A stretch of 64,000 bases of DNA from Paenibacillus sp. (GTDB lineage Bacteria; Bacillota; Bacilli; Paenibacillales; Paenibacillaceae). The translations under genes were made by a program, and so were the position numbers. Within the stretch, counting starts at the first letter, position 1; the number at the start of each line of letters is the position of its first letter. Shown here in pieces: positions 16,934 through 25,683 of the stretch. The DNA lies in the NCBI GenBank assembly GCA_023512345.1, contig JAILZT010000015.1:1-64000 (forward strand), written 5' to 3'. Below the pieces are notes generated by a model, which was not told where the DNA came from, ran no database searches, and saw nothing but the letters and a program-made list of their open reading frames with translations.

Positions 16934-17923
16934 ATGACAGATAATTTTTGGCGTGATTTACCACGGCCCTTTTTTATACTGGCGCCCATGGAGGATGTGA
17001 CGGATGTTGTTTTTCGCCATGTCGTAAGTGAAGCGGGCAGACCAGATGTGTTTTTTACGGAGTTTGCGAATACAGAGAGTTATTGTCACCCTGAGGGGCA
17101 CCATGCTGTGCGCGGGCGGTTGACTTTTACAGAGGATGAACAGCCCATTGTAGCTCATATCTGGGGAGATAAGCCGGAATACTTTCGTCAAATGAGCATT
17201 GGTATGGCGGAAGAAGGGTTTAAAGGCATCGATATTAATATGGGTTGTCCTGTATCAAATGTAGCAGAGAATGGCAAGGGAAGTGGCCTGATCTGCCGTC
17301 CTGAAATCGCAGCGGATATCATCCAGGCTGCAAAAGCCGGGGGACTGCCCGTAAGCGTAAAAACAAGGCTCGGTTTCAGTAGCTTAGACGAATGGCGAGG
17401 CTGGTTAACCCATATTTTGAAACAAGACATTGTTAATCTGTCCATTCATCTGCGGACAAGAGAGGAAATGAGTAAAGTACCTGCTCATTGGGAACTGATT
17501 CCGGAGATTAAGAAACTTCGTGATGAGGTGGCACCAGATACTCTACTGACCATTAACGGGGATATCCCTGACCGTCAGACTGGCCTCATGCTCGCTGAGA
17601 AGTATGGTGTGGATGGTATCATGATTGGGCGCGGTATTTTTCATAATCCATTTGCTTTTGAGAAGGAGCCGAAGGATCACAGTAGTGAGGAATTGCTTGA
17701 TTTGCTACGTCTGCATCTGGATCTCCATGATCAATATTCAGCACAGGAACCACGTTCGTTCAGCCCTCTTACCCGTTTCTTCAAAATCTATGTCCGTGGA
17801 TTTCGAGGGGCAAGTGAATTAAGAAATAGCTTAATGAACACAAAGTCCACAAGTGAAGTGCGTGCGTTGCTTGATGAATTTAGAAACAAGGCGCATGATG
17901 GGGCGGAGGAACGTGGAAATTAA
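16934..17923 (+). CDS. dus: tRNA-dihydrouridine synthase
   Basis: 329-aa FMN-dependent enzyme that reduces uridines to dihydrouridine in tRNA D-loops. The Dus N-terminal signature (LAPMEDVTD), the catalytic cysteine in NMGCPVSNV (C105) and the phosphate/FMN-binding VKTRLGF and GIMIGRG segments are present. The TIM barrel and the C-terminal helical domain are full length. GAGAGG lies eight bases before the ATG. The Bacillus paralogue class (DusB versus others) cannot be settled by eye. Confidence 0.93.
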   Translation: MTDNFWRDLPRPFFILAPMEDVTDVVFRHVVSEAGRPDVFFTEFANTESYCHPEGHHAVRGRLTFTEDEQPIVAHIWGDKPEYFRQMSIGMAEEGFKGIDINMGCPVSNVAENGKGSGLICRPEIAADIIQAAKAGGLPVSVKTRLGFSSLDEWRGWLTHILKQDIVNLSIHLRTREEMSKVPAHWELIPEIKKLRDEVAPDTLLTINGDIPDRQTGLMLAEKYGVDGIMIGRGIFHNPFAFEKEPKDHSSEELLDLLRLHLDLHDQYSAQEPRSFSPLTRFFKIYVRGFRGASELRNSLMNTKSTSEVRALLDEFRNKAHDGAEERGN

Positions 17924-18077
17924 GCTGCCAACTTCAAATAGAAAAAAGACATGAAAAGATTGAGGATCGGACGAATGGGGAAGGGGACCAACCCGGAGCC
18001 AACAAGCCTTTCCTCTGTTTTTAATAAATATGTTTTGGGGTCCCCGCAAAGTACCTGAGTCATCTTCGAAGCTAAAG

Positions 18078-18101
18078 CCCCACTTTGTGGGGTTATTTAT
18101 T
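18078..18101 (+). terminator. terminator hairpin before SF0329-family gene
   Basis: CCCCAC (18078-18083), TTT, GTGGGG (18087-18092), then TTATTTATT. It ends just before the SD of the next gene, so it can terminate dus or attenuate entry into the next frame. Confidence 0.7.
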
Positions 18102-18116
18102 ATGGAGGGGAATTAC

Positions 18117-18686
18117 ATGTCCTGGAGCAAATTGAAGCAACAACTGGAGAGCTTTCTCTGTCCTGCGTTAAATGGAAGGGTAGAATACCGCGCACCAGGT
18201 TACCGTTATTTACCAGATAAATCAGGCATTTGTTATATCTCGGTAGATAAAAAGAATGTACTCAATATGAGTGATAAAACTAACCCAATCAGATTGTATC
18301 AAACAGAGCTGGAAATTAAGAATGATCCAGATATCCAAATTCCTATCTGCAATGGCGAAATTGAAGCGGTCAGAAAAGATACCAAGGGGTCAGTGCCGGA
18401 GGATCGTTTAAAAGTAATTGCTAGAAATAGAAAAATAACAGAATATGCAAAAGAACTTTTGTCAGCACAGGCTTCATTAAGTAAATCAAATTTTATCGTT
18501 GTGGCTAATAAATATTTATCTTCTCCTATAGAGGAAAGTATGGAGAGCAGTGATATTTTATTAAATATTCTAGCCTTGGTGGACAGAAGAGTAGGGAAAA
18601 AGCGGATTTTAGGCATGGCTGAGAAGATGAAGTTAAAGCATCCGATTGTTCAGTATTTTTATGAACTTCGGCGCAATACATTGTGA
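18117..18686 (+). CDS. SF0329 family protein
   Basis: 189-aa protein starting MSWSKLKQQLESFLCPAL, a pattern I associate with the SF0329 family of conserved bacterial proteins of unknown function. Residues 1-70 form the conserved core (RVEYR..GYRYLPDKSGICYI). The second half is helical and basic. GGAGGGG six bases before ATG 18117 fixes the start; the upstream in-frame ATG at 18030 runs through the terminator hairpin and is unlikely. No operon partner. Confidence 0.75.
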   Translation: MSWSKLKQQLESFLCPALNGRVEYRAPGYRYLPDKSGICYISVDKKNVLNMSDKTNPIRLYQTELEIKNDPDIQIPICNGEIEAVRKDTKGSVPEDRLKVIARNRKITEYAKELLSAQASLSKSNFIVVANKYLSSPIEESMESSDILLNILALVDRRVGKKRILGMAEKMKLKHPIVQYFYELRRNTL

Positions 18687-18831
18687 AGTAAATAATTTTT
18701 ACCCGCGAATGATCATAGATGGGCAAGGGTAATTCTTAGATGAGTTTATTCAGGATAGTCTGGAAAACTCGCGATCCGCACGGCCGATCATATTTTGCAA
18801 CAACTACAGGATTAAGTTAAATTAATCGATA

Positions 18832-18867
18832 AACCGTCAGGTTGAAATTCCCTGACGGTTTTTTTTA
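18832..18867. terminator. bidirectional terminator
   Basis: AACCGTCAGG (18832-18841) pairs perfectly with CCTGACGGTT (18851-18860), followed by eight T. It closes the minus-strand AraC gene at 18865 and blocks plus-strand transcripts. The 145 bases before it hold no gene that I can support. Confidence 0.88.
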
Positions 18868-19731
18868 TTTATATTTACGGTAGAAAGATGGTTTGACAAA
18901 GTCTATTTTCTTAAAAGCTTTGCTGAATGACTGAATATCGGAGTATCCAAATTTTTCGGAAATTACAGTCAAAGATTCCGTAGTGAACTGAATGAGCTCT
19001 TTCGCTTTTTCAATTCGTAACATCTGGTGATATTGTATCGGACTCATACCAAATGCTTTTTTAAACAAATGAATTAAATAAAACTTGCTTATTCCTGAGA
19101 TGTGAACGAGCTCGTCCACTGTCACCCTTTGGTCGATATGATGTTTCAAGTAGTTGCGAATTTTAACCAATTCATCCATGTTGGTGACCAGATGAGGATT
19201 CTGGTTCCAATAATTCTCGCGAAGGAGATGGATAAACAGTTGAATGAACATACCCTTCACATTGGTCTCGTAATAAGGCAGCTTCATTTGGAATTCATTA
19301 ATAATTTCAAATAACATATTCTCGATAATAGCAGGATTTCGAAGCCTCAGGTGGCTCGCAATCTTAAGCGAATTACTATCCAAAACGTCTTCGCGGAACC
19401 ACATCATTTCCTCCTCAGGAATCTCCTCCAACGGTTTAAAAGAAATTTTCACATCAGGACTGTCTTCCTTAAATATCAAATCAAAATGCAAATGTGGTTG
19501 CCGCAACATTCCGGTACCTATTTTCGTAATGGAATGCGGTTGTTTCGGTCGAAATAGAAATAAATCCCCAGGTTCTCCTTCATAAGTTTGATTTTCGATG
19601 GTTACTTTTAACCTTCCTTCTTTTACATAAAGAAGCTCGTAATCAAATAGAACTCGTTCTTGCAAGTGCCATTGAGACGGAACTCTACTGTCCATTGCTA
19701 CACGAATATATGGAGAAAGATTTTGAAACAA
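18865..19731 (-). CDS. AraC family transcriptional regulator of the fructan locus
   Basis: 288-aa regulator. An N-terminal cupin sensor (about 15-140, with a GDLFLFRPKQPHSI core) is followed by a C-terminal double helix-turn-helix (about 190-285, with the FGYSDIQSFSKAFKK signature). It is divergent from the sugar ABC operon at 20067 and probably activates it in response to the imported sugar. A TTG at 19749 would extend it by six residues but has no SD; the GGAGG lies inside that extension, so TTG 19731 (11 bases after GGAGG) is preferred. Confidence 0.87.
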   Translation of the reverse strand: MFQNLSPYIRVAMDSRVPSQWHLQERVLFDYELLYVKEGRLKVTIENQTYEGEPGDLFLFRPKQPHSITKIGTGMLRQPHLHFDLIFKEDSPDVKISFKPLEEIPEEEMMWFREDVLDSNSLKIASHLRLRNPAIIENMLFEIINEFQMKLPYYETNVKGMFIQLFIHLLRENYWNQNPHLVTNMDELVKIRNYLKHHIDQRVTVDELVHISGISKFYLIHLFKKAFGMSPIQYHQMLRIEKAKELIQFTTESLTVISEKFGYSDIQSFSKAFKKIDFVKPSFYRKYK

Positions 19732-19838
19732 TATTCGGGTCACCTCCAAGAGAAAAATAAATAAAAAGCAATATATGATAAGTATTGAAAAACTATTGCC
19801 AAGGACTTTTCACTTATACTAATGTACAATGAATTCGT

Positions 19839-19852
19839 GGAAAGCGCTACCA
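19839..19852 (+). promoter_or_regulatory. cre-like (CcpA/LacI-type) site
   Basis: GGAAAGCGCTACCA matches the 14-bp cre consensus at about 12 positions, with the AAAGCGCT core. Upstream of the sugar importer it would give carbon catabolite repression. Confidence 0.5.
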
Positions 19853-19935
19853 TTAAGCGTTTCCAACATCATCATCTTTAACAATACAGAACAACTTTTG
19901 TATTGTATAAGCAGATGATGGGAGAGGAAAAAACA

Positions 19936-19983
19936 ATGAACGTATCCGCTGGGTGGGTTGCCAATGATCAGGTTGTATGCTGA
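19936..19983 (+). other. 15-codon upstream ORF
   Basis: ATG 19936 has GGAGAGG at 19921-19927 (eight bases of spacing) and encodes 15 residues (MNVSAGWVANDQVVC) to TGA at 19981. It ends 83 bases before the binding-protein start. It could be a leader peptide in a long 5' UTR. Confidence 0.3.
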
Positions 19984-20066
19984 ATATCGACTAACTGGTT
20001 ACCTCAAAGATGGCCGGAACATGGGTTGTGGGATCGATAATACAAAACATAAAGGGGATGTTAGGT

Positions 20067-21431
20067 ATGGCTTATCAGAAAAAAATGGGTTTGGTTGCTT
20101 TAGTTATCATGATGCTGATAATAGCAGTATTGACGGGATGTACAGGCGGAAATGAAAAAGCAAGCAATACGGTAGGAAACAAAGAAGGCTCAGAGGATAA
20201 GCAAAAGAACAAGTCCCTTACTGTGCTCGTGGAAGGTGGAAGCCCCGCTTTTAAAGTGGCCACAGCTACAGCAGAAGAATTCAAGACTGAAACTGGGTAC
20301 GAAGTTAAGATAGAGGCTGTTCCTTATATCGGCGTTTTTGACAAGCTCAACGCGGAATTAAAAGCAAAAACGGGTTCTTACGATGCTGCGATAATCGACA
20401 TTCTGTGGTTTCCTGCATTAGCGAGTGGCTTAGAGCCAATGGATGACCTGTTTACTGCTGAAGTAAAGAACGACTTATATCCCAGCCTAATTGATGGCGC
20501 AAAAGTAGACGGCAAAATTCTCGGCATGCCAGTTTGGACCAACTCCAAAACCATGCTATACCGAAAAGACCTCTTTGAAGATGCGAAAGAAAAGGAAGCA
20601 TTCCAAAAAGAATATGGCTATGAACTGAAAGCACCTACTACCTGGCAGGAGTATCGTGACGTAGCTAAGTTCTTCACACGCGATACGGATAACAACGGCG
20701 AGATGGATATGTACGGTACAGGTGTATTAGGTAAAAATAACGGCGATTCCGTTGCGAGCTGGTTGGATCATGCTTTACAAGCCGGAGCAGATCGACTCGT
20801 TGTCGGTGAAGACGGTAAAGCAAATGTAAACACAAAACCATACGTAGATGCATTGGATTTCATCACAAAGATTTTGAGAGAAGACAAATCGGCACCTGAA
20901 GGCGCTTTGAATATGGCTTCTGACGAAATTGCCGAGTTATTCTGGAATGGTAAGATGGCAATGATGCTGGAATGGGGACATTTCTTCGTCCCATCTAATG
21001 ATCCTGCCAAATCGAAAGTAGCTGGAAAAGTAGCGTCTGCGCCGATGATCGGCGGAGAAGCTGGAGTTGGTGTTGTGCCTGGTCCGTGGTACCAAGTTAT
21101 CCCAGCCTCCTCCAATAAGAAAGATATCGCTAAAGATTACATTAAATTCCTTTACGATCGTAATGACCAATACTTAGCTGCAATTGGTGTAGCAGCTCGT
21201 AAATCTATCCTCGAGACTAGTGGACAGAAACCGGAATACGCTCATCTGCTTTCACTTGGAGAGACTTTGGCTGCCAAGCAAACAAAGAATCGCCCTGTAC
21301 TTGAGTACTGGAATGAAATTGAAAGCGAAGCACTGATTCCTGCTGTACAAGCAGCTTTGTCTGGCAAAAAGACGGCTCAAGAAGCACTGGACGAAGCAGC
21401 GAATATCATTAATGACATTCAAGGGCAGTAA
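20067..21431 (+). CDS. sugar ABC transporter solute-binding lipoprotein
   Basis: 454-aa extracytoplasmic binding protein (family 1). The signal peptide with lipobox LTGC (about residues 21-24) means it is lipid-anchored. The mature part has the typical bilobed order, with a WNGKMAMMLEWG-type hinge segment near 300. ATG 20067 has AAGGGG ten bases upstream. It heads an operon with two permeases and a GH91 enzyme, so the likely ligand is a fructo-oligosaccharide, inulobiose or a difructose anhydride. No ATPase gene is in the operon; a shared MsmX-type ATPase is expected elsewhere. Confidence 0.9.
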   Translation: MAYQKKMGLVALVIMMLIIAVLTGCTGGNEKASNTVGNKEGSEDKQKNKSLTVLVEGGSPAFKVATATAEEFKTETGYEVKIEAVPYIGVFDKLNAELKAKTGSYDAAIIDILWFPALASGLEPMDDLFTAEVKNDLYPSLIDGAKVDGKILGMPVWTNSKTMLYRKDLFEDAKEKEAFQKEYGYELKAPTTWQEYRDVAKFFTRDTDNNGEMDMYGTGVLGKNNGDSVASWLDHALQAGADRLVVGEDGKANVNTKPYVDALDFITKILREDKSAPEGALNMASDEIAELFWNGKMAMMLEWGHFFVPSNDPAKSKVAGKVASAPMIGGEAGVGVVPGPWYQVIPASSNKKDIAKDYIKFLYDRNDQYLAAIGVAARKSILETSGQKPEYAHLLSLGETLAAKQTKNRPVLEYWNEIESEALIPAVQAALSGKKTAQEALDEAANIINDIQGQ

Positions 21432-21447
21432 AAGTTAATGTGTTGAG

Positions 21448-21480
21448 CGGAGGAGGGGCTCGTCTTTCCTCCGTTTTCTT
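21448..21480 (+). terminator. attenuating hairpin between binding protein and permease genes
   Basis: CGGAGGA (21448-21454) pairs with TCCTCCG (21467-21473), followed by TTTTCTTT. Partial termination here would keep binding protein in excess over permeases, as is common in such operons. Confidence 0.7.
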
Positions 21481-21507
21481 TAATCGAAATGAAAAGGATG
21501 TGACTCC

Positions 21508-22386
21508 ATGACCAAGAGTGATCGGAGAACAGCGCTGTTGTTCTTTTCACCGGCTGCCGTCTTCATGATTTTATTTTTCGTATATCCCATGTTTCTTTTA
21601 GTAAGGGACAGTCTGTTTGATTCCAAAACCGGTACGAAATTTGTTGGCGGAGAGAATTACATGACTGCTTTGACCTCGGATCGTTTTTACCAATCCTTAT
21701 ACAACACAGTCATTTTTGTAATTGGAGCGGTAACAATAGAGCTCGTTCTAGGATTAGTCCTGGCGCTGCTGTTAAGTACGGGTTTCAAGGGCAGTCATTT
21801 TGCGCGTACGTTATTTTTAAGCCCACTCATGATCGCACCTCTTGTTTGCGGTTTAATTTGGAAGTTTATGCTCAACGATCAATTCGGTATTCTTAATTCC
21901 TTTCTTTTCAAACTGGGTATCATTGATAGCCCTCAAAGCATCTTATGGTTGTCAGATGAAAGGTTTGCGCTTCTGTCCTGCATGATAGCAGATATCTGGC
22001 TAACTACGCCTTTTATGATGCTGGTCCTGCTGGCTGGAATACAGGGTATACCTGAAAGCCTGTACGAAGCAGCGCATATTGACGGAGCGAATAGGAGTCA
22101 ACGTTTCTGGCTTATTACACTGCCTTGTCTTCGTCCGGTTATGGTTGTCGCTGTCCTGATCAGAATGATAGATGCAGCACGCTCGTTTGATATCATTTGG
22201 GTTCTGACTCAAGGAGGCCCTAACTTTTCCTCTTCCCTTCTGAGCACGATGATTTATAACACGATGGCTCGTTATAATCAGGTTGGTTATTCCAGTGCAC
22301 TTGCCATATTATTTATGATCGCATTAATGTCGATTTGCGGATTTTTCATGATGCGGTTATGGAATCCGAACAAAAAAGCAGTATGA
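21508..22386 (+). CDS. sugar ABC transporter permease (MalF/LacF type)
   Basis: 292-aa membrane protein with six predicted hydrophobic segments and the EAA loop (EAAHIDGANRSQRFWLITLP, about residues 188-207) that contacts the ATPase. SD-like AAAAGGATGTG precedes the ATG. First permease of the operon, followed 16 bases later by the second. Confidence 0.93.
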   Translation: MTKSDRRTALLFFSPAAVFMILFFVYPMFLLVRDSLFDSKTGTKFVGGENYMTALTSDRFYQSLYNTVIFVIGAVTIELVLGLVLALLLSTGFKGSHFARTLFLSPLMIAPLVCGLIWKFMLNDQFGILNSFLFKLGIIDSPQSILWLSDERFALLSCMIADIWLTTPFMMLVLLAGIQGIPESLYEAAHIDGANRSQRFWLITLPCLRPVMVVAVLIRMIDAARSFDIIWVLTQGGPNFSSSLLSTMIYNTMARYNQVGYSSALAILFMIALMSICGFFMMRLWNPNKKAV

Positions 22387-22402
22387 CACAGGGGGTTATC
22401 GA

Positions 22403-23245
22403 ATGACTACGTTTACCAAACAAAGATTAACGGTAAGTTCCGTGGTAATCCTACTTTTAACGGGATTGTTAGTACTTGCCTTCTTATTTCCTTATGTTTA
22501 TTTAATAATGACTTCTTTGAAAGAATCAGCAGAGGTAATTTCTTCTACCCCGACCTTATTTCCTACTGTTTTTACATTAGAAAATTATCGAACGATGTTT
22601 GATGTTCTTCCGATTGTAAAATATTTTGGCAACAGTTTTTTTACTGCAATTGCCAGTACAGTGGTAAGTGTATTTCTCGGATCGCTTGCCGCATATGGTC
22701 TGTCTCGGTTTTCCTCCCGTTTGGGAAATATGTTTTTATTGCTGACCCTCGGCGTGCGGATGGTACCTTTAATCAGTGTAGCTGTTCCGATGTACGGAAT
22801 TATTAACCAATTAGGTCTTTACGATACGAAATTCGCATTGATTCTTGTTTATACGAGCATTAACATACCATTTGTTATTTGGATGATGATCGGATTTTTT
22901 GATGGATTGCCAAAAGAACTGGATGAGTCGGCACGTGTGGATGGCTGCAGTAGGTTAGGTGCTTTTATAAAGATTATTCTTCCTATTTCCCTACCCGGCT
23001 TGGCAACAACATCCATCTTTTGTTATATGATTTCGTGGAACGATTTTTTGATGTCATTGATGATGACCAGTACTTCTGCCAAAACCATGCCTGTCGGACT
23101 TTCCGAATTTTTGGGGGCGTATAATCTTGATTTAGGGCCAATGACGGCCGCGGCTGTCTGTTTCAGCCTACCAGTTATGATTTTCTCAATTATGATTCAA
23201 AAGTATATTGTAAGCGGCATGACGATGGGAGCAGTAAAGGAATGA
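22403..23245 (+). CDS. sugar ABC transporter permease (MalG/LacG type)
   Basis: 280-aa inner-membrane permease with the EAA-type loop in the form DESARVDGCSRLGAFIKIIL near residues 172-191, and the characteristic C-terminal SGMTMGAVK ending. It pairs with the preceding MalF-type subunit. GGGGG precedes the ATG. 170 bases without a gene or terminator follow before the GH91 gene, which is probably in the same transcript. Confidence 0.93.
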   Translation: MTTFTKQRLTVSSVVILLLTGLLVLAFLFPYVYLIMTSLKESAEVISSTPTLFPTVFTLENYRTMFDVLPIVKYFGNSFFTAIASTVVSVFLGSLAAYGLSRFSSRLGNMFLLLTLGVRMVPLISVAVPMYGIINQLGLYDTKFALILVYTSINIPFVIWMMIGFFDGLPKELDESARVDGCSRLGAFIKIILPISLPGLATTSIFCYMISWNDFLMSLMMTSTSAKTMPVGLSEFLGAYNLDLGPMTAAAVCFSLPVMIFSIMIQKYIVSGMTMGAVKE

Positions 23246-23415
23246 GTGGAATGCCGGATACCTAGTATTTCGTTAATGAAGACGTCTGAGTCTAGAATCT
23301 TATGTCAATATTCGTAGGCAGGAAAAGCACGAATTTCTAAGGCTTTACTTCCAGCTATATTTAAGGAAAAAGTAGTTTATGAACAAACACAATAAATTAA
23401 TAGGAGAAATTATTT

Positions 23416-24759
23416 ATGGCTAGTAAAAATTATTACGACGTAACAGAGTGGCCTGTCGGTAATCCGTATGAGGATATTGGTGAGGTAATCAACAGCATTA
23501 TAGCAGATATTAAAAGTAGGCAAACGGACACGGATGTGAATAAAGGCGGAAAGCCGGGTGCGGTTATCTATATTCCACCGGGAGATTATCATCTTGGAAG
23601 TCAAGTAGTTATAGACATCAGTTATCTTAAAATTATGGGTTCTGGACACGGGTTTACATCTTCGAGTATTCGTTTTAATACTTCTGAGAATGAATGGGCG
23701 GATTTGCAAGAATTGTGGCCGGGAGGAAGTCGCATACTCGTAGATATTCCCCAAGAAGTAAATGACGAGGAATATAAAAGAGCTGCATTTTATATTGAAC
23801 GAAGTGGAAATCCCCGTATAAGTTCGGTAGAGTTTTCTGACTTTTGTATTGATGGTTTGCATTTTATTGAAGATGGTTCAGGAGAAACAAATCCGGAAAA
23901 CACATACACTAACGGGAAAACAGGTATCTATGTTGCAAGTGCTTGTGACTCATTTCGGATTACAGGCATGGGGCTTGTGTATTTAGAGCATGGAATTACT
24001 ATTTATTATGCAGATGCACTGACTATACATGATAATTTCATAGCTGAATGTGGTAACTGTATAGAACTACGAGGTTGGGGACAGGCTTCAAAAATAACCG
24101 ATAACTTGATAGGAGCCGGTTTTAAAGGATATTCAATTTACGCTCAAAATTTTGGTGGACTCTTGATTACAGCGAATAATGTTTTTCCACGAGGTGCGAG
24201 CAGTATCTATTTTGATGGTGTGACACGTTCCAGTATCACAAATAATAGACTTCATTCATTTTATCCAGGAATGGTTGTATTCAGGGGGAATTGTTCGGAA
24301 AACTTGGTTTCTTCAAATCACTTTTTACGTGACCATGAACCTTGGACTCCTTTTTTGGGCATAGACAATGGTTTAGATGATTTGTATGGTCTCCTCACTA
24401 TCAGTGGCAATAATAATTCTGTAATTGCTAATCACTTTTCTGAAGGAATTAATGCTCAGAACATTAAGCCGGTAGGTGCAACACCTATAATCATACGTAT
24501 TGTTTCGGGTAATGGAAATTATATTTCTAATAATCATGTTGTTGCCACGCAGGTTCATGCCAAGATAAGTGATTCTTGTTTCTCTGCGCAAGTAGACGCT
24601 TTGTTGACTACCGAAGCATCAGAGAAGCTTACCGTAACAACAGTATTGGTAGAAAAAGAATCGTTTCAAAATACGACTCTTGATTCGGGAAGTGATGCAC
24701 AGGTTGTTATGGACAAGACTGTAAATGCTTTCAGAGCCACTCCAACGCCAGGAGCATAA
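23416..24759 (+). CDS. GH91 inulin fructotransferase / difructose-anhydride hydrolase-type enzyme
   Basis: 447-aa right-handed beta-helix protein that matches inulin fructotransferase (DFA-forming) along its length. It has YDVTEWP at the start, IYIPPGDYHL, KTGIYVASACDSFRITGMG and YLEHGI. The catalytic pair is conserved with the right 11-residue spacing: D206 in HDNFIAE and E217 in CIELRGW. The family converts inulin ends to difructose anhydrides, or hydrolyses DFA III to inulobiose. There is no signal peptide, unlike secreted inulin fructotransferases. With the linked importer this favours an intracellular role on imported oligosaccharide or DFA. AGGAGAA precedes the ATG. Confidence 0.88.
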   Translation: MASKNYYDVTEWPVGNPYEDIGEVINSIIADIKSRQTDTDVNKGGKPGAVIYIPPGDYHLGSQVVIDISYLKIMGSGHGFTSSSIRFNTSENEWADLQELWPGGSRILVDIPQEVNDEEYKRAAFYIERSGNPRISSVEFSDFCIDGLHFIEDGSGETNPENTYTNGKTGIYVASACDSFRITGMGLVYLEHGITIYYADALTIHDNFIAECGNCIELRGWGQASKITDNLIGAGFKGYSIYAQNFGGLLITANNVFPRGASSIYFDGVTRSSITNNRLHSFYPGMVVFRGNCSENLVSSNHFLRDHEPWTPFLGIDNGLDDLYGLLTISGNNNSVIANHFSEGINAQNIKPVGATPIIIRIVSGNGNYISNNHVVATQVHAKISDSCFSAQVDALLTTEASEKLTVTTVLVEKESFQNTTLDSGSDAQVVMDKTVNAFRATPTPGA

Positions 24760-24787
24760 ATAATGTTTCAATTGCAAGTCGGACACT

Positions 24788-24824
24788 TGGGGTGCTTCCT
24801 AGCGATGGAAGTGCCTCTTTTTTT
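24788..24824 (+). terminator. terminator of the fructan operon
   Basis: GGTGCTTCC pairs with GGAAGTGCC (two wobble pairs) around TAGCGAT, followed by CTTTTTTT. Confidence 0.75.
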
Positions 24825-24870
24825 AGTAATAGAAAAAAGGTTCTATTACTGCATTATCCCAGGGATAAGG

Positions 24871-25227
24871 TTAATTCATTCGTTCAAGAATTTGATTATA
24901 TGCGCTCAGGAAATGATCGGGGTTAGGATCTTGTCCTATACGTTTGGGTACGTCGAAATCCGATAAATCAAAATGATGCTTAGGTTGAACGTCATGTCTA
25001 GCTAAACAGCTCTTGCAGCAAGATAAGGGACAACCATCAATGGCTATGATGTCACGTCCCGACTTTGCTGTTTTGACAAGCGGTTTGACATCACCACCGA
25101 CTCCAGCGATGCAGGACATTTCAGCTATTTTTTCTCGATCCATTTTAATAGCAATCATGTTAGCGGTCTGCGCTGCCGAGGAACATCCGGAACAAGAATA
25201 GACAAGAGGTAGATCATTTCTTTTCAT
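24871..25227 (-). CDS. DGC-domain putative zinc-binding protein
   Basis: 118-aa cysteine-rich protein. The N-terminal CSGCSSAAQ motif, the DGCPLSCCKSC cluster in the middle and other cysteines match the DGC-domain family of putative metal-binding proteins (named for its Asp-Gly-Cys triad). The function is unknown; redox or zinc binding is assumed. ATG 25227 has GGAGGGGG six bases upstream and is preferred over the longer reading from 25248. Confidence 0.82.
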   Translation of the reverse strand: MKRNDLPLVYSCSGCSSAAQTANMIAIKMDREKIAEMSCIAGVGGDVKPLVKTAKSGRDIIAIDGCPLSCCKSCLARHDVQPKHHFDLSDFDVPKRIGQDPNPDHFLSAYNQILERMN

Positions 25228-25683
25228 TGGGTACCCCCTCCACTTCAATAAATTATTTGTAAGTATAACCTGAGATTACTAACTGAATAGTGAGACCGGT
25301 CACTCTTATTGGTGAAATGTCTCCTCATTTATACAGCATATTGGAATCCGGTATGATTATTTTTGTTAACGGGGTTCATGAAAAATATGAGTGTTGGCAA
25401 TCAGGAGTTCTTTTTGACGATTCATGGTTAGTAGTTGCATGCCCGGGAAACGGAATAGCAACTTGGGCTCCAACGACAAATTAAATAACTTAATTAAGGT
25501 GAATACTGCTGCATCTATCTATTTTGTTGCTATCAATAATGCTTAGTCCATACATGTGAAGGATTTCGGGCGTAAGCTCGTTGAATGAAAGGAATTCATC
25601 CAGGGATTTCTTTAGTTCGGAAAATGCTTAAGTATCGTATTGAATTTTGTTTATCGTGTGCCGTTTTACAGTGTTTGAAATAT
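25228..25683. other. decayed intergenic stretch with gene fragments
   Basis: This 456-base region has no intact gene. A plus-strand frame (25317-25484, about 55 residues, ending CPGNGIATWAPTTN) has protein-like composition but no SD. A minus-strand frame (25490-25626) looks like a recombinase tail and is listed separately. Together they suggest a graveyard of an excised or deleted element. Confidence 0.4.
25490..25626 (-). pseudogene. possible C-terminal remnant of a serine recombinase
   Basis: The minus frame, bounded by stops, reads about 44 residues that include LKKSLDEFLSFNELTPEILH. That resembles the conserved 'F-x-E-L-T-P-E-I-L-H-R' segment near the C terminus of large serine recombinases, after which the similarity ends. 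There is no catalytic domain nearby. The assignment rests on one short motif. Confidence 0.35.

Larger units (their letters stand above)
19732..20066. other. divergent regulatory region, 335 bases
   Basis: Separates the AraC gene from the ABC operon. It holds a cre-like site (19839-19852), a 15-codon leader ORF (19936-19983) and AT-rich promoter sequence. In-frame codons exist upstream of the binding-protein start (ATG 20010), but they carry no SD and precede the lipoprotein signal, so they are read as untranslated. Confidence 0.6.

Noticed and set aside
20010..20066. N-terminal extension of the first sugar-binding protein
   Set aside because: It has no SD and would bury the lipoprotein signal peptide; ATG 20067 is better placed.
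23410..23862. 150-codon minus-strand frame
   Set aside because: Shadow of the GH91 gene, which aligns to its family over its whole length.
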